Below are positions 7,904 to 18,559 of a stretch of 39,929 nt of DNA, in pieces. Both the position numbers and the translations under genes were made by a program. Each line of letters begins with the position of its first letter. Position 1 is the stretch's first letter. This DNA is from Clostridia bacterium (GTDB taxonomy: Bacteria > Bacillota > Clostridia > TANB77 > CAG-508), in contig JAAVZN010000107.1 of assembly GCA_022791675.1 (NCBI GenBank), positions 1 to 39,929 on the forward strand, written 5' to 3'. The notes beneath the pieces were generated by a model. That model did not search any database. It saw only the letters and a program-made list of their open reading frames with translations, and was not told the DNA's origin.

Positions 7904-9022
7904 TTGAATACTTTAGTAATAGAAAAAGAGGATTTGAGACATAATATTGAACAAATTAAAAAATTTACTAATAAGAGTGGACAAGATGATAATGGAAATC
8001 CTGTTAAAATAATAGCAGTTGTAAAAGCAAATGGCTATGGATTAGGAATAGTAGAATATACAAAATTTCTAATTGACCAAGGCATTTTGTTTTTTGCGGT
8101 AGCTACAGTTGAAGAAGCAATACAATTAAGAAAAGCGGGAATCAAAGAAGAAATTTTGATGTTATCTTCCACAGCAATCAAAGAAGATGTGGAAACTTTA
8201 GTAAAAAACAATATCATTCTTAGTATTGGTTCCAAAGAAGATATCAAAGTAGCAGAGCAAATTGGAGAAGAACAAAACAAACCAATCAGAGCTCATCTGA
8301 AAATAGATACTGGTTTTGGGAGATATGGATTTGTTTATTCAAATCGTAATGAAATGATTGAAGATTTAAAAGGAATGAAAAAGATTAAAATAGAAGGAAC
8401 ATTTTCCCATTTTTCTGTTAGCTTTTATGATGATAATTATACCAAAAAACAATTTCAAAGATTTATTGATTGTATTGAAGTATTAAAAATGAATGATATT
8501 GACACAGGCATGCTTCATATTTGTAATTCTTCTGCTTTTTTAAAATTTCCGAATATGCACTTAAATGCTGTTAGAGTAGGTTCTGCTTTTTTGGGAAGAA
8601 TTTCATGTCCCAATACCATTGGATTAAAGAAGATAGGGTATTTAGAAGCAAAGGTGACTGAAATTAAAAAATTACCAAAAGGATTTAATATTGGTTATTC
8701 TAATATTTATACAACGCCAAAAGAAATGAGAGTAGCTGTTATTCCAGCTGGGTATATGAATGGGATTTGTGTAAAAAATGACAAAGATATGTTTCGAACC
8801 ATAGATAAAATGAGATACTTATTAGAAAGTATCAAAGCATTTTTTAGAAAGCAAGATAAATATGTAAAAATTCGAGGGAGTCGTTGCAAAATTCTAGGGA
8901 GAATTGGAACCTATCATGTTGTATGTGATATTGAAGACAAAGAAATTAAAATGGGGGATCCAGTCATTTTCTCAATTAACACGAAATTTGTCGATTCCAA
9001 TGTTAGAAGGGAGTATAGATAA
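7904..9022 (+). CDS. alr: Alanine racemase
   Basis: Alr interconverts L- and D-alanine with pyridoxal phosphate and supplies D-Ala for peptidoglycan. The 372 residues have the PLP lysine in AVVKANGYGLG (Lys41) and the second catalytic base Tyr265 (NIGYSNIY). HLKIDTGFGRYGF and the C-terminal beta domain (KILGRIGTYHVVCDI) are also present. The C-terminal domain holds an extra charged helix (FRTIDKMRYLLESIKAFFRKQ) that is longer than in the standard enzyme. Translation starts at TTG, eight bases after GGAGG. The stop overlaps the next ATG by one base (TAATG), so the downstream membrane protein is translationally coupled. Confidence 0.94.
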   Translation: MNTLVIEKEDLRHNIEQIKKFTNKSGQDDNGNPVKIIAVVKANGYGLGIVEYTKFLIDQGILFFAVATVEEAIQLRKAGIKEEILMLSSTAIKEDVETLVKNNIILSIGSKEDIKVAEQIGEEQNKPIRAHLKIDTGFGRYGFVYSNRNEMIEDLKGMKKIKIEGTFSHFSVSFYDDNYTKKQFQRFIDCIEVLKMNDIDTGMLHICNSSAFLKFPNMHLNAVRVGSAFLGRISCPNTIGLKKIGYLEAKVTEIKKLPKGFNIGYSNIYTTPKEMRVAVIPAGYMNGICVKNDKDMFRTIDKMRYLLESIKAFFRKQDKYVKIRGSRCKILGRIGTYHVVCDIEDKEIKMGDPVIFSINTKFVDSNVRREYR

Positions 9023-10077
9023 TGAGTGAAGAAAAACAGGAAAAAATAAAGGGTAATTTTTTTCAAAAAGTATGGAATTCCATTACTAAAATTGAGAAAT
9101 ATCCAGATATGTCAGCAGAAGGATTAGGAAGAGCCTTTTTGTATATTGGCAAAATTATTGCGATACTTGCTGTTGTTCTTTGCTTAGGTGTTATGTTTCA
9201 AACACATCAAATTATGCAAGAAGGGATTTCTTATTTGCAAAATGAATTTCCAGAATTTTCTTATCATGAAGGAGTGTTAGATGTTGCTTCTGAGAAAAGA
9301 TTAACCATATCAGAAGATGATTCTTATGTAGGGAGAGTCATTATTGATACCAAAACAGAAGAAGAACAGGAGATCAATCAATATATCAATGAAGTTACAA
9401 AAGCAGGGAGTGGAATCGTTGTACTCAAAGATAAATTAATTTTAAAAAATCAAGCCATAGCAGGAACGATCAATTATAGTTACAATGAATTTATCGGTTT
9501 AATGGGGATTCAGGATTTTTCAAAACAAAGTGTGATTGATTATGCCAATAGTTCTGAAATGATAACCTTATATATTAGTATATTTATAACTATTTTTATT
9601 TATAGTTTTATAATGTATCTATTAACAACATTGTCTAATGCGATTTTCTTAAGTTTATTTGGTTACTTAGCAACATGGCTGGCACGTATAAAAATGAGAT
9701 TTTTAGCAATCTTTAATATGTCGATTTATGCCTTGACTTTATCTATTTTTCTTAATATATTGTATATCGGAGTAAATATTTTTGTGGATTTTAACATGGA
9801 ATATTTTGAAGTAATGTATGTGTCTGTGGCATCAATTTATCTTGTATCAGCTATTTTTTTACTAAAAAGTGAGTTTATGAAGCAACAAGCGGAATTATTA
9901 AAAATTGCAGAGGCGCAAGAACTAGTAAGAAAAGAAATGCAGGAACGTGAAGAAAAAGAAAAAAGAGAACAAGAAAAAAAGAAAAGACAAGAAAAAGATA
10001 AGGAAGAAGAGAAACAAACAGAAGATACAGAAAAAAATGAAAAAAATGGTGAGGCACCACAAGGTTCAAATGCCTAA
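9022..10077 (+). CDS. DUF1189-like membrane protein
   Basis: The 351 residues match the DUF1189 pattern: a start such as FFQKVWNSITKIEKYPDMS, one helix at about 40-62, an extracytoplasmic beta-rich domain (residues 65-175) and a cluster of four helices (180-285). The C-terminus is a very charged Lys/Glu coiled tail (KEMQEREEKEKREQEKKKRQEKDKEEE...). The function of DUF1189 is not known. The start overlaps the alr stop, and ftsH follows 32 bases after its stop, so it may belong to a wall or membrane-quality unit. Family assignment is from memory of the architecture and is moderately sure. Confidence 0.75.
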   Translation: MSEEKQEKIKGNFFQKVWNSITKIEKYPDMSAEGLGRAFLYIGKIIAILAVVLCLGVMFQTHQIMQEGISYLQNEFPEFSYHEGVLDVASEKRLTISEDDSYVGRVIIDTKTEEEQEINQYINEVTKAGSGIVVLKDKLILKNQAIAGTINYSYNEFIGLMGIQDFSKQSVIDYANSSEMITLYISIFITIFIYSFIMYLLTTLSNAIFLSLFGYLATWLARIKMRFLAIFNMSIYALTLSIFLNILYIGVNIFVDFNMEYFEVMYVSVASIYLVSAIFLLKSEFMKQQAELLKIAEAQELVRKEMQEREEKEKREQEKKKRQEKDKEEEKQTEDTEKNEKNGEAPQGSNA

Positions 10078-10109
10078 TAAAGTTTGAAAGGACAAAAAAG
10101 AAAGGAAGC

Positions 10110-11909
10110 GTGAAAAATTTGAGTAATAAAAAAAAGGACAAGAAAAAAGAAAGAAAATTGTGGATTACTTTAATTAGTTTAAGTATTCTAGTAGTGGTAC
10201 TAACAGGAGTTATGATCTTTTTGATGAAAGACAAACAAGAGGAAGAAAAAAATACATTAGCATATACGGATTTGATTAAAGAGTTATCGAGTGGAAATAT
10301 TGAAAAAATAGAGATGACAGTTGGTAGTACAACAGTAACAGTAAAACAGAAAAATGTAGAAGAAGAAAAGAAATCGATTGTTCCTAATACAGAGAGTTTT
10401 ATAAGATTGGTGCAAGATAAAGTAGCAGAAGGAAATGAAATGGAATTAATTCAAAAGCCAAGAAGCGTGTTAGCACAAGTTCCATCTTTTGTTATATCAT
10501 TTTTACCTACTTTGATTATGCTTGCTTTATTTATTATGATCTTTAAAATGCAAGGTTTAGGAGAAAAGGGAAAGGTATATGATGATACAGAAAGGAAAAC
10601 AAAAGTAAAATTTGATGATGTAGCAGGACTTGATGAAGAAAAAGGAGAACTTGTTGAAATCGTAGAGTTTTTAAAGAAACCAGAAAAATTCACCAAAATG
10701 GGTGCTAAAATTCCAAAAGGTGTTTTATTATATGGGAAACCTGGAACAGGAAAAACTTTAATTGCGAAAGCAATTGCAGGAGAAGCAGATGTACCATTTA
10801 TTTCAATGAGTGGATCAGAATTTATTGAAATGTTTGCAGGTTTAGGAGCATCTCGTGTTAGAAAGTTATTTGATAAAGCAAGAAAGTTATCACCTTGTAT
10901 TGTATTTATTGATGAAATTGATGCAATTGGTTCAAGAAGAACATCAAATAGTGGAGCAGAAACGGAAAACAATCAAACACTAAACCAATTATTAGTAGAA
11001 ATGGACGGTTTTAGTTCAGAAGAAACAATTATTGTGTTAGCAGCAACAAATCGACCAGAAATGTTAGATAAAGCTTTGTTAAGACCAGGAAGATTTGATC
11101 GACAAATTACCATACCAACACCAGATTTAAAAGGAAGATTAGAGATTTTAAAAATTCATGCAAAAGATAAAAGGCTATCAGAAAATGTTAATTTAGAAAG
11201 CATTGCAGAAGATACAGCAGGATTTACAGGAGCAGAGCTTGCTAATATTTTAAATGAGTCAGCTATTATAGCAACGAAAAACAATCATGAAGATATTGAG
11301 AATGAAGATATTGAAGAAGCAGTAAAGAAAGTAACAGTTGGAATTGAAAAAAGAACTAGAGTATATTCAGAAAAAGATAAAAAATTAACCGCTTATCATG
11401 AAGCAGGACATGCAGTGGTAAGTAGATATTTATCAACACAACCAGAAGTAAAAGAAATTTCAATTATCCCAAGAGGGGTAGCTGGTGGTTATACCATGCA
11501 TAAATCAGATGAAGATAAGTATTATATTTCGAAAACAGAGATGCAAGAAAAATTAATTATGCTATTGGGTGGACGTGCTGCTGAAAGACTTGTGTTAGAT
11601 GATATTTCAACAGGAGCAAGTAATGATATTGAAGTTGCTACTAAAATTGCAAGAGATATGGTAACCAAATATGGTATGAGTGATTGTTTGGGTCCAATTG
11701 ATTTCCAAGGAAAGGAACCAGGAGAATTGCAAATGTTTGGAGAAAATATAGGAGATAAAATTGGACAAGAAGTGAAAATATTGATTGATACAGCTTATAA
11801 TGATGCACAGACGCTTTTAAAAGAACATAGAGATAAATTAGACATGATAGCACAAGCATTATTGGAAAAAGAAAAAATTAATGAAAAAGATTTTAAAAAA
11901 TTCTTTTAA
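10110..11909 (+). CDS. ftsH: ATP-dependent zinc metalloprotease FtsH
   Basis: FtsH is a membrane-bound AAA+ protease that extracts and degrades membrane and regulatory proteins. The 599 residues have a basic N-terminus, a helix at about 17-37, a small extracytoplasmic domain, and a second helix at about 123-145. The AAA module follows, with Walker A GKPGTGKT (209-216), Walker B IVFIDEIDA and the RPGRFDR second region of homology. The protease domain has HEAGH (His430, Glu431, His434) and the third zinc ligand Asp506 (GASND). The pore loop reads EMFAGLGA where the family usually has MFVGVGA. The start is GTG at 10110, close to an AAAGGAAG site; a TTG nine bases on is an alternative. Confidence 0.97.
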   Translation: MKNLSNKKKDKKKERKLWITLISLSILVVVLTGVMIFLMKDKQEEEKNTLAYTDLIKELSSGNIEKIEMTVGSTTVTVKQKNVEEEKKSIVPNTESFIRLVQDKVAEGNEMELIQKPRSVLAQVPSFVISFLPTLIMLALFIMIFKMQGLGEKGKVYDDTERKTKVKFDDVAGLDEEKGELVEIVEFLKKPEKFTKMGAKIPKGVLLYGKPGTGKTLIAKAIAGEADVPFISMSGSEFIEMFAGLGASRVRKLFDKARKLSPCIVFIDEIDAIGSRRTSNSGAETENNQTLNQLLVEMDGFSSEETIIVLAATNRPEMLDKALLRPGRFDRQITIPTPDLKGRLEILKIHAKDKRLSENVNLESIAEDTAGFTGAELANILNESAIIATKNNHEDIENEDIEEAVKKVTVGIEKRTRVYSEKDKKLTAYHEAGHAVVSRYLSTQPEVKEISIIPRGVAGGYTMHKSDEDKYYISKTEMQEKLIMLLGGRAAERLVLDDISTGASNDIEVATKIARDMVTKYGMSDCLGPIDFQGKEPGELQMFGENIGDKIGQEVKILIDTAYNDAQTLLKEHRDKLDMIAQALLEKEKINEKDFKKFF

Positions 11910-11910
11910 A

Positions 11911-11959
11911 ACGAAAAAGTACAAAACTCTTTATGGTTTTGTACTTTTCTCGTTTTTAA
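11911..11959. terminator. Convergent terminator after ftsH
   Basis: A 13-base-pair stem, AAAAGTACAAAAC with GTTTTGTACTTTT, has an eight-base loop and flanking ACG/CGT. It lies between ftsH (plus) and the small DUF4190-like gene (minus), and can end both transcripts. Confidence 0.8.
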
Positions 11960-12219
11960 TAATATAAGCTAAGTGCTAAAATTACTCCCAAAATAGAATT
12001 GATTAATGTTAATCCAAGTGCGATTGATGACAAAATAATTCCAGCAAGAGAAAAACCATTTTTTTCATTTTTTCTTGCAATACAACCAAGCACAAGTCCT
12101 GTAATGGTAACAGGATAGCCAAATAATGGGATTAACCATGCGATCATTCCAACAATTCCTAATACAAAAGAAGCAATTGATTTTCCTCCAGCGGGTTGTT
12201 GTGTTTTGTTTTCTTCCAT
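11956..12219 (-). CDS. Small DUF4190-like membrane protein
   Basis: The 87 residues begin MEENKTQQPAGGKSIASFVLGIVG and contain two hydrophobic stretches with the pattern (GLVLGCIARKNEKNGFSLAGIILS) typical of the DUF4190 family of small two- or three-helix proteins. The biochemical role of that family is unknown. A ribosome site (AAGGGGG) and a full consensus promoter lie directly upstream on the minus strand. It stands alone between convergent ftsH and divergent prmC. Confidence 0.75.
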   Translation of the reverse strand: MEENKTQQPAGGKSIASFVLGIVGMIAWLIPLFGYPVTITGLVLGCIARKNEKNGFSLAGIILSSIALGLTLINSILGVILALSLYY

Positions 12220-12252
12220 TTTTATTATTCCCCCTTAAATTTATTCTATTTT

Positions 12253-12281
12253 AGTATAATAAAAGAATGATTGATTGTCAA
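12253..12281 (-). promoter_or_regulatory. Promoter of the DUF4190-like gene
   Basis: On the minus strand: TTGACA, 17-base spacer, TATACT. Near-consensus. Confidence 0.8.
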
Positions 12282-12400
12282 CTTAGAAGATAATGATGTC
12301 TTAATACCGAATGATAAAATTTCTATTTGGAAAAGAATGTAAAAACAGAGAAATATGTAGGGGGAAGAAATCTCTTTTATTAAAAAGTAGAGAATAAAAT

Positions 12401-12429
12401 TTGAAAACATAAAAAAGATATGATAAAAT
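12401..12429 (+). promoter_or_regulatory. Likely promoter of prmC-whiA-hemW
   Basis: TTGAAA at 12401-12406, 17-base spacer, TAAAAT at 12424-12429 with TGA before it (extended -10), about 100 bases before prmC. In such AT-rich DNA the match is suggestive only. Confidence 0.5.
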
Positions 12430-12526
12430 GTAATCGTCAAAGAGAAATAAGGAAATATTGATATTACATTTACAGATGAGTGATAATTGTTTAATGATAG
12501 TATAAAAGTTGGAAGAAGGTGTGAAT

Positions 12527-13375
12527 ATGACAATCAGAGAAGCCATTAATAAAGGAGGACTAAAGCTAAAAATGCAAAAAATAGATAGTCCTAAATTAAA
12601 AGCTAGAATGTTGATGCAATTTATGCTAGGAAAAACAAGACAATATATTACAGTATATGACGAAGAAATTTTAACCAAACAATACGAGGAAAAATACTTC
12701 AAAAACATAGAAAAATTAGCTAAAGGCATACCTTTGCAACACATTACTCATCAACAAGAATTCATGAAAATGAATTTCTATGTGAATCGTCATGTACTAA
12801 TACCACGTCCAGATACGGAGACTTTAGTAGAAGAAGTAATCCAAATTGCAAAAAGAATAAAGGCAAAAAAGATATTAGATTTGTGTACAGGAAGCGGAGC
12901 AATTGCTATATCACTTGCTAAATACATAAAAACAAGTCAAATAACAGCAACCGATATTAGCCAAGAAGCATTAGAAGTAGCACAAAAAAATGCGAAAAAC
13001 AATCAGGTAGAACAACAAATTGCATTTTTGCAATCCAATCTGTGGGAACAAATACCAAAAGAAAAATATGACATGATTGTATCAAATCCACCTTATATCA
13101 AAAGAGAAATAATAAGGACATTAGACGAAGAAGTGCAAAAAGAACCACAAATCGCTTTAGATGGTGGTTGGGACGGATTAGATTTCTATCGTTCCATAAT
13201 AGGTCAAGCAGATGAATTTTTGAAGTATGGAGGATATGTTTGCTTAGAGATTGGTTATGATCAAAAAATAGATGTGATTGATTTGATTGAGCAGGAAGAG
13301 AAATATGTGGATACATATTGTAAAAAAGATTTATATGGAAATGACAGAGTAATTATTACAAAAATAGGGGATTAA
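12527..13375 (+). CDS. prmC: Peptide chain release factor glutamine methyltransferase
   Basis: PrmC methylates the glutamine of the GGQ motif in release factors RF1 and RF2, which increases termination efficiency. The 282 residues show an N-terminal helical domain, the SAM-binding DLCTGSGAIAI segment (near residue 118) and the catalytic NPPY (187-190). GIPLQHITHQQEF and LIPRPDTETLVE are also family signatures. The ATG at 12527 follows GAAGGTG; a TTG 18 bases earlier is less likely. It heads a compact run prmC-whiA-hemW with gaps of 23 and 6 bases. Confidence 0.96.
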   Translation: MTIREAINKGGLKLKMQKIDSPKLKARMLMQFMLGKTRQYITVYDEEILTKQYEEKYFKNIEKLAKGIPLQHITHQQEFMKMNFYVNRHVLIPRPDTETLVEEVIQIAKRIKAKKILDLCTGSGAIAISLAKYIKTSQITATDISQEALEVAQKNAKNNQVEQQIAFLQSNLWEQIPKEKYDMIVSNPPYIKREIIRTLDEEVQKEPQIALDGGWDGLDFYRSIIGQADEFLKYGGYVCLEIGYDQKIDVIDLIEQEEKYVDTYCKKDLYGNDRVIITKIGD

Positions 13376-13398
13376 AGAAAAGAGAAAGGAGAATGAAG

Positions 13399-14265
13399 AT
13401 GTCTTTTTCTTCTGATATAAAACAAGAGCTGAATAAAAATAGTAATTTAGCAAATAAAGAAATGGTAAAATATGAATTGATGGGATATCTGATAGCAGGA
13501 AATACAAATCTCATCAAGGGAAAAGAGATCAAATTTTCCACAGAAAGTGATTACAATATTAATCGTTTTTCAAAACTTTTATCCAACTTAGACATCAATC
13601 ATAAAATTGAAGTATCAGGAAAAACTTTTGTCATTAAGGTAAAAATAAGAGACATCAATTTTATGAAAATAGTCAATGACCAATTAGTTTTAAATCTTGA
13701 AAAAACCACCAAAGAGGAAATTTTAAAAGCTATGGTTAGAGGAGCTTTTATGGGAGCGGGTTCGGTTAACAATCCAGAAAAGGAATATCACTTAGAAATT
13801 GATTTGGGAAATTCAAAAAGTTTAGAAGAAGTTCAGAAAATATTACAGCAACTAGGAATTCGTGTAAAAACTTTGCAAACAGCAATTTACATTAAAGAAG
13901 GAGAAGAAATTTCCAAATTTCTTGCTTTAATTGGTGCCAACAAGGCTGTCATGAAATTTGAAGATATTCGAATTCAAAAAGAAATGAGAGGGAAAGTAAA
14001 TCGTTTAGTCAATTGCGAAACAGCAAATTTGAATAAAACAATCAATGCCTCGATTAGGCAAATTACATCGATAAAAAAATTACAAGAAACAGGGGCTTTT
14101 CAAAAATTAGAAGATCATTTAAAAGAAATAGCAATGTTACGATTAGAAAATCCAGATATGCCGTTACAAGAATTAGGAAAATTATTAAAAAAACCAGTTG
14201 GAAAGTCAGGCGTGAATTATCGATTGAATAAAATTGTAGAACTAGCCGAAGAGAAGAAGGAATGA
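13399..14265 (+). CDS. whiA: DNA-binding protein WhiA
   Basis: WhiA is a conserved Gram-positive regulator involved in cell division and, in actinomycetes, sporulation. The 288 residues start MSFSSDIKQEL, as in the family. A LAGLIDADG-type domain without endonuclease function follows (LMGYLIAGN, then RGAFMGAGSVNNPEKEYHLEI). The C-terminal helix-turn-helix domain is NRLVNCETANLNKTINAS with LRLENPDMPLQELGKLL. I chose the ATG at 13399 because it gives proper spacing from AAAGGAG; an ATG six bases earlier is too close. In Bacillus it usually sits with yvcJ and yvcK, so the prmC-hemW setting is different. Confidence 0.96.
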   Translation: MSFSSDIKQELNKNSNLANKEMVKYELMGYLIAGNTNLIKGKEIKFSTESDYNINRFSKLLSNLDINHKIEVSGKTFVIKVKIRDINFMKIVNDQLVLNLEKTTKEEILKAMVRGAFMGAGSVNNPEKEYHLEIDLGNSKSLEEVQKILQQLGIRVKTLQTAIYIKEGEEISKFLALIGANKAVMKFEDIRIQKEMRGKVNRLVNCETANLNKTINASIRQITSIKKLQETGAFQKLEDHLKEIAMLRLENPDMPLQELGKLLKKPVGKSGVNYRLNKIVELAEEKKE

Positions 14266-14271
14266 GATTAG

Positions 14272-15405
14272 ATGAAAAAAGAAGAATTAGGCATCTATAT
14301 CCACATACCATTTTGCAAAAGCAAATGCTATTATTGTGATTTTACTTCTTATACCAATCAAAATGAAAAAATAGAGGGTTATATAAAAAAAGTAATAGAA
14401 GAAATGAAGCAATATCAGTGGAATCAATATAATATTACAACCATTTACATAGGAGGGGGAACCCCCTCTTATCTGGAAGAAAAAGATATCATACAATTGA
14501 TGGAAAAGTTAAAACAACATTTGTTAGAAAATCAAACCAGTTGGGAAACAATCGAAATAACAATGGAAATGAATCCAGGAACTATCACAGAGCAAAAGTT
14601 GAACCAATATAAAAAAGCAGGGGTAAATCGAATTAGTATAGGTTTACAAACAACAAAAGATACATTGTTAAAAGAAATTGGCAGAATTCATACCTATCAA
14701 GAATTTTTAGATGCCTATCAACTGGCAAAAAAAGTAGGATTTGATAATATTAATGTGGATTTCATGATAGGACTACCCAATCAAACCATTCAAGATATCA
14801 AAGACACATTAGAAGAAATACAAAAGCTGGATCCAACGCACATTAGTGTATATTCTTTGATTGTTGAAGAAAATACAAAAATGGAAGCTTTTATTGCAAA
14901 AGGTGAATTACAATTACCAGATGAAGAAACAGAAAGACAGATGTATTGGTATGTAAAAAATAAGTTAGAACAAAAAGGTTATCGACATTATGAGATTTCT
15001 AATTTTGCCAAAATAGGAAAAGAATCAAAACATAATTTGAATTGTTGGGAGCAAAAACAATACATTGGATTAGGAGCAACAGCACATTCTTATTTACATG
15101 GAGTTCGTTTTTCTAATTCTGCTTTTACAAAGCAAGGAGAATGGAATTGGAATGATAAAAAAATAGAAGAAGAACAAACATTGGAAGATATGAAAAAAGA
15201 ATACATGTTACTTGGATTAAGAAAAATTGAGGGGGTAAATATACAGAACTTTAAAGAAAAATTTATACAAAATCCTATTTTTATCTTTCGAAATGAAATA
15301 CAAAAATTAGTAAAAGAGGAACTTTTAATGGTTGATGGCAATTTTATTCGTTTGACGAATAAGGGAATTGATTTTGCTAATTTAGTGTGGGAAGAATTCA
15401 TTTAA
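14272..15405 (+). CDS. hemW: Radical SAM heme chaperone HemW
   Basis: HemW, once annotated as a coproporphyrinogen oxidase, is a radical-SAM heme-binding protein thought to deliver heme. The 377 residues open with IYIHIPFCKSKCYYCDF. Cysteines 15, 19 and 22 hold the 4Fe-4S cluster, and Phe24 stands where true HemN has a fourth Cys, which marks HemW. GGGTPSYL, NRISIGLQT, SVYSLIVEENT and HYEISNFAK are further family motifs, and a HemN C-terminal domain ends the protein. The start is six bases after the whiA stop. Confidence 0.95.
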   Translation: MKKEELGIYIHIPFCKSKCYYCDFTSYTNQNEKIEGYIKKVIEEMKQYQWNQYNITTIYIGGGTPSYLEEKDIIQLMEKLKQHLLENQTSWETIEITMEMNPGTITEQKLNQYKKAGVNRISIGLQTTKDTLLKEIGRIHTYQEFLDAYQLAKKVGFDNINVDFMIGLPNQTIQDIKDTLEEIQKLDPTHISVYSLIVEENTKMEAFIAKGELQLPDEETERQMYWYVKNKLEQKGYRHYEISNFAKIGKESKHNLNCWEQKQYIGLGATAHSYLHGVRFSNSAFTKQGEWNWNDKKIEEEQTLEDMKKEYMLLGLRKIEGVNIQNFKEKFIQNPIFIFRNEIQKLVKEELLMVDGNFIRLTNKGIDFANLVWEEFI

Positions 15406-15408
15406 AAG

Positions 15409-15475
15409 AAAAAATGTTCGTAAAAAGTATTGACAAATAAAAAAAAGGACGATACAATAATAGCGAACATTTTTT
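15409..15475 (+). promoter_or_regulatory. recN promoter inside a 12-bp inverted repeat
   Basis: TTGACA (15430-15435), 17-base spacer and TACAAT (15453-15458) form a strong promoter. It is framed by a perfect inverted repeat: AAAAAATGTTCG at 15409-15420 and CGAACATTTTTT at 15464-15475. CGAAC/GTTCG are the half-sites of the Gram-positive LexA box, and recN is an SOS gene in many bacteria, but the half-sites are 43 bases apart, so LexA control is only a guess. Confidence 0.65.
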
Positions 15476-15501
15476 TAGTATAAAAATTTAGGAGGAAGAA
15501 A

Positions 15502-17133
15502 ATGATTACAACATTACACATAAAAAATATAGGAATTATAGAAGATATAACCATTGATTTTGGACAAGGTCTAAATATATTAACAGGAGAAACTGGAGCA
15601 GGAAAAACACTGATCATAGATTCTTTGCAAATCATATCAGGCGGTAGATTTTCAAAGGAAATGATACGAAAAGGAGAAAATCAATCTTATGTAGAAATGT
15701 GTTTATATGCACCAAAACATAAAGAAGCAATTGATGGTAATATTATTTTATCCAGAGAAATTAATTTAAATGGTAAAAATATGTGTAAAATTAATGGTAG
15801 AATGGTAACCGTTAATGAATTAAAAGAATTTATGAGAAGTTTTGTAGAAATTCATGGACAAAACGACAATCAGAATCTATTAGAGAATAAAATGCATTTA
15901 TACTATTTAGATGGTTTTATTGGAGAAAAAATGTTAGAACCAAAACAAAAATATCAAGTTTTATATGAAAGATATTGTGAAATCAAACAACAATTAAAAG
16001 TAAACTTTGGAGACGAAAAGGAAAGACAAAGAAAATTAGATTTGTTACAATACCAAATAAAAGAAATGGAAGAAGCAAATTTGAAACCAAGAGAAGAAGA
16101 GGAATTAGAAGAAAAAAGAAAGAAAATATTAAATGCAGAAAAAATAACAGAAAACTTACAAGAAGCAGATACCTTAATTTCAGAAAATGGAATTGATAGT
16201 ATTAGTATGGCAATACGAGCTTTAGAAAAGATTGAACAAATTGACTCCAAATATGAAAAAGCTTCTAGTAGCTTAAAAAACATATATTATGAATTACAAG
16301 AATTAGCAAGAGATGTAAACAGTTACAGGAGTGATATGGATTTTAATGAAGAAGAAAGAGATGAAATAGAAGAAAGACTTGATCTAATTTATGCCTTAAA
16401 AAGAAAATATGGAAATAATATAGAAGAAATATTGAAATACAAAGAGGCTATCAAAGAAGAAGTAGAATACATAGAAAATGTAGAAGAGTATAATGAAAAA
16501 TTAAGAAAAACACAAAAAGAAGTAGAAGAAGAAATGGAAAAATTAGCTTATCAATTGCATGAAATAAGATTTCAAAAAGCAGAAGAATTAAGTCAAAAAA
16601 TAAATCAAGAATTGGAAGAGCTAGAAATGAAAAATGCTCAAATAAATGTAAAAGTGGAATGGGTGGAAAATGAATACTTAAAAACAGGAAAAGATCATGT
16701 TATATTTTATATAGCAACCAATAAAGGGGAAGAAGAAAAAGAATTATCCAAAATAGCTTCTGGAGGAGAAATGTCAAGAACGATGCTTGCCATTAAGAAA
16801 GTATTAGCAGATAGTGATAAAATTCCAATTCTTGTATTTGACGAGATTGATACAGGAATTAGTGGGAAAACAGCAAATTCTGTTGCCAATAAATTGAGTG
16901 CTATTGCTAATTGCCATCAAGTTATGTGCATTTCACATTTACCTAATATTACAGCAATGGCAGATTACAATTATTTTATTAGAAAAGAAGTAAAAGAAGA
17001 TAGAACGAAAACGCAAGTTAGATTGTTACAAGAAAATGAAGTAATAGAAGAAATTGCTAGGATTTCTTCTGGGGAGGTTAATGAAATAAGTTTGCGATAT
17101 GCAACTGAATTGAGGAATAAAAAAGTTTCTTAA
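15502..17133 (+). CDS. recN: DNA repair protein RecN
   Basis: RecN is an SMC-like ATPase acting early in double-strand break repair. The 543 residues have the Walker A GETGAGKT (29-36), a long central coiled coil (about residues 150-370), and the C-terminal ABC signature SGGEMSRTMLAIKK. Walker B follows as VFDEIDTGISG, with a D-loop-like region and ISHLPNITAMAD. MITTLHIKNIGIIEDITIDFG at the start is canonical, and the ATG follows AGGAGG. It ends at a hairpin before eno and has its own promoter, separate from hemW. Confidence 0.97.
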   Translation: MITTLHIKNIGIIEDITIDFGQGLNILTGETGAGKTLIIDSLQIISGGRFSKEMIRKGENQSYVEMCLYAPKHKEAIDGNIILSREINLNGKNMCKINGRMVTVNELKEFMRSFVEIHGQNDNQNLLENKMHLYYLDGFIGEKMLEPKQKYQVLYERYCEIKQQLKVNFGDEKERQRKLDLLQYQIKEMEEANLKPREEEELEEKRKKILNAEKITENLQEADTLISENGIDSISMAIRALEKIEQIDSKYEKASSSLKNIYYELQELARDVNSYRSDMDFNEEERDEIEERLDLIYALKRKYGNNIEEILKYKEAIKEEVEYIENVEEYNEKLRKTQKEVEEEMEKLAYQLHEIRFQKAEELSQKINQELEELEMKNAQINVKVEWVENEYLKTGKDHVIFYIATNKGEEEKELSKIASGGEMSRTMLAIKKVLADSDKIPILVFDEIDTGISGKTANSVANKLSAIANCHQVMCISHLPNITAMADYNYFIRKEVKEDRTKTQVRLLQENEVIEEIARISSGEVNEISLRYATELRNKKVS

Positions 17134-17159
17134 AATGATAATAAAATCTTTAAGACAAA

Positions 17160-17187
17160 GGAGAGTGTGTTAAGCACTCTTTGTTTT
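17160..17187 (+). terminator. Terminator after recN
   Basis: AGAGTG (17162-17167) pairs with CACTCT (17175-17180), extended by G-T pairs, and is followed by TTTGTTTT. Confidence 0.7.
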
Positions 17188-17198
17188 GCATAAAATAG

Positions 17199-18512
<1,314 letters not shown>

Positions 18513-18513
18513 A

Positions 18514-18554
18514 ATCAAAGCCAATAAACAACTCTGAAGTTTATTGGCTTTGAT
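18514..18554. terminator. Convergent terminator between eno and the VWA gene
   Basis: A perfect 16-base-pair stem: ATCAAAGCCAATAAAC at 18514-18529 and its complement at 18539-18554, with a nine-base loop. The T-rich tail (ATTTTATTG) is on the minus strand, serving the VWA gene. Confidence 0.85.
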
Positions 18555-18559
18555 AAATT

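Noticed and set aside
10451..10972. 173-residue reading frame opposite ftsH
   Set aside because: It is antisense to a conserved gene, has no ribosome site, and its Ser/Ile/Phe-rich makeup is that of a shadow frame.
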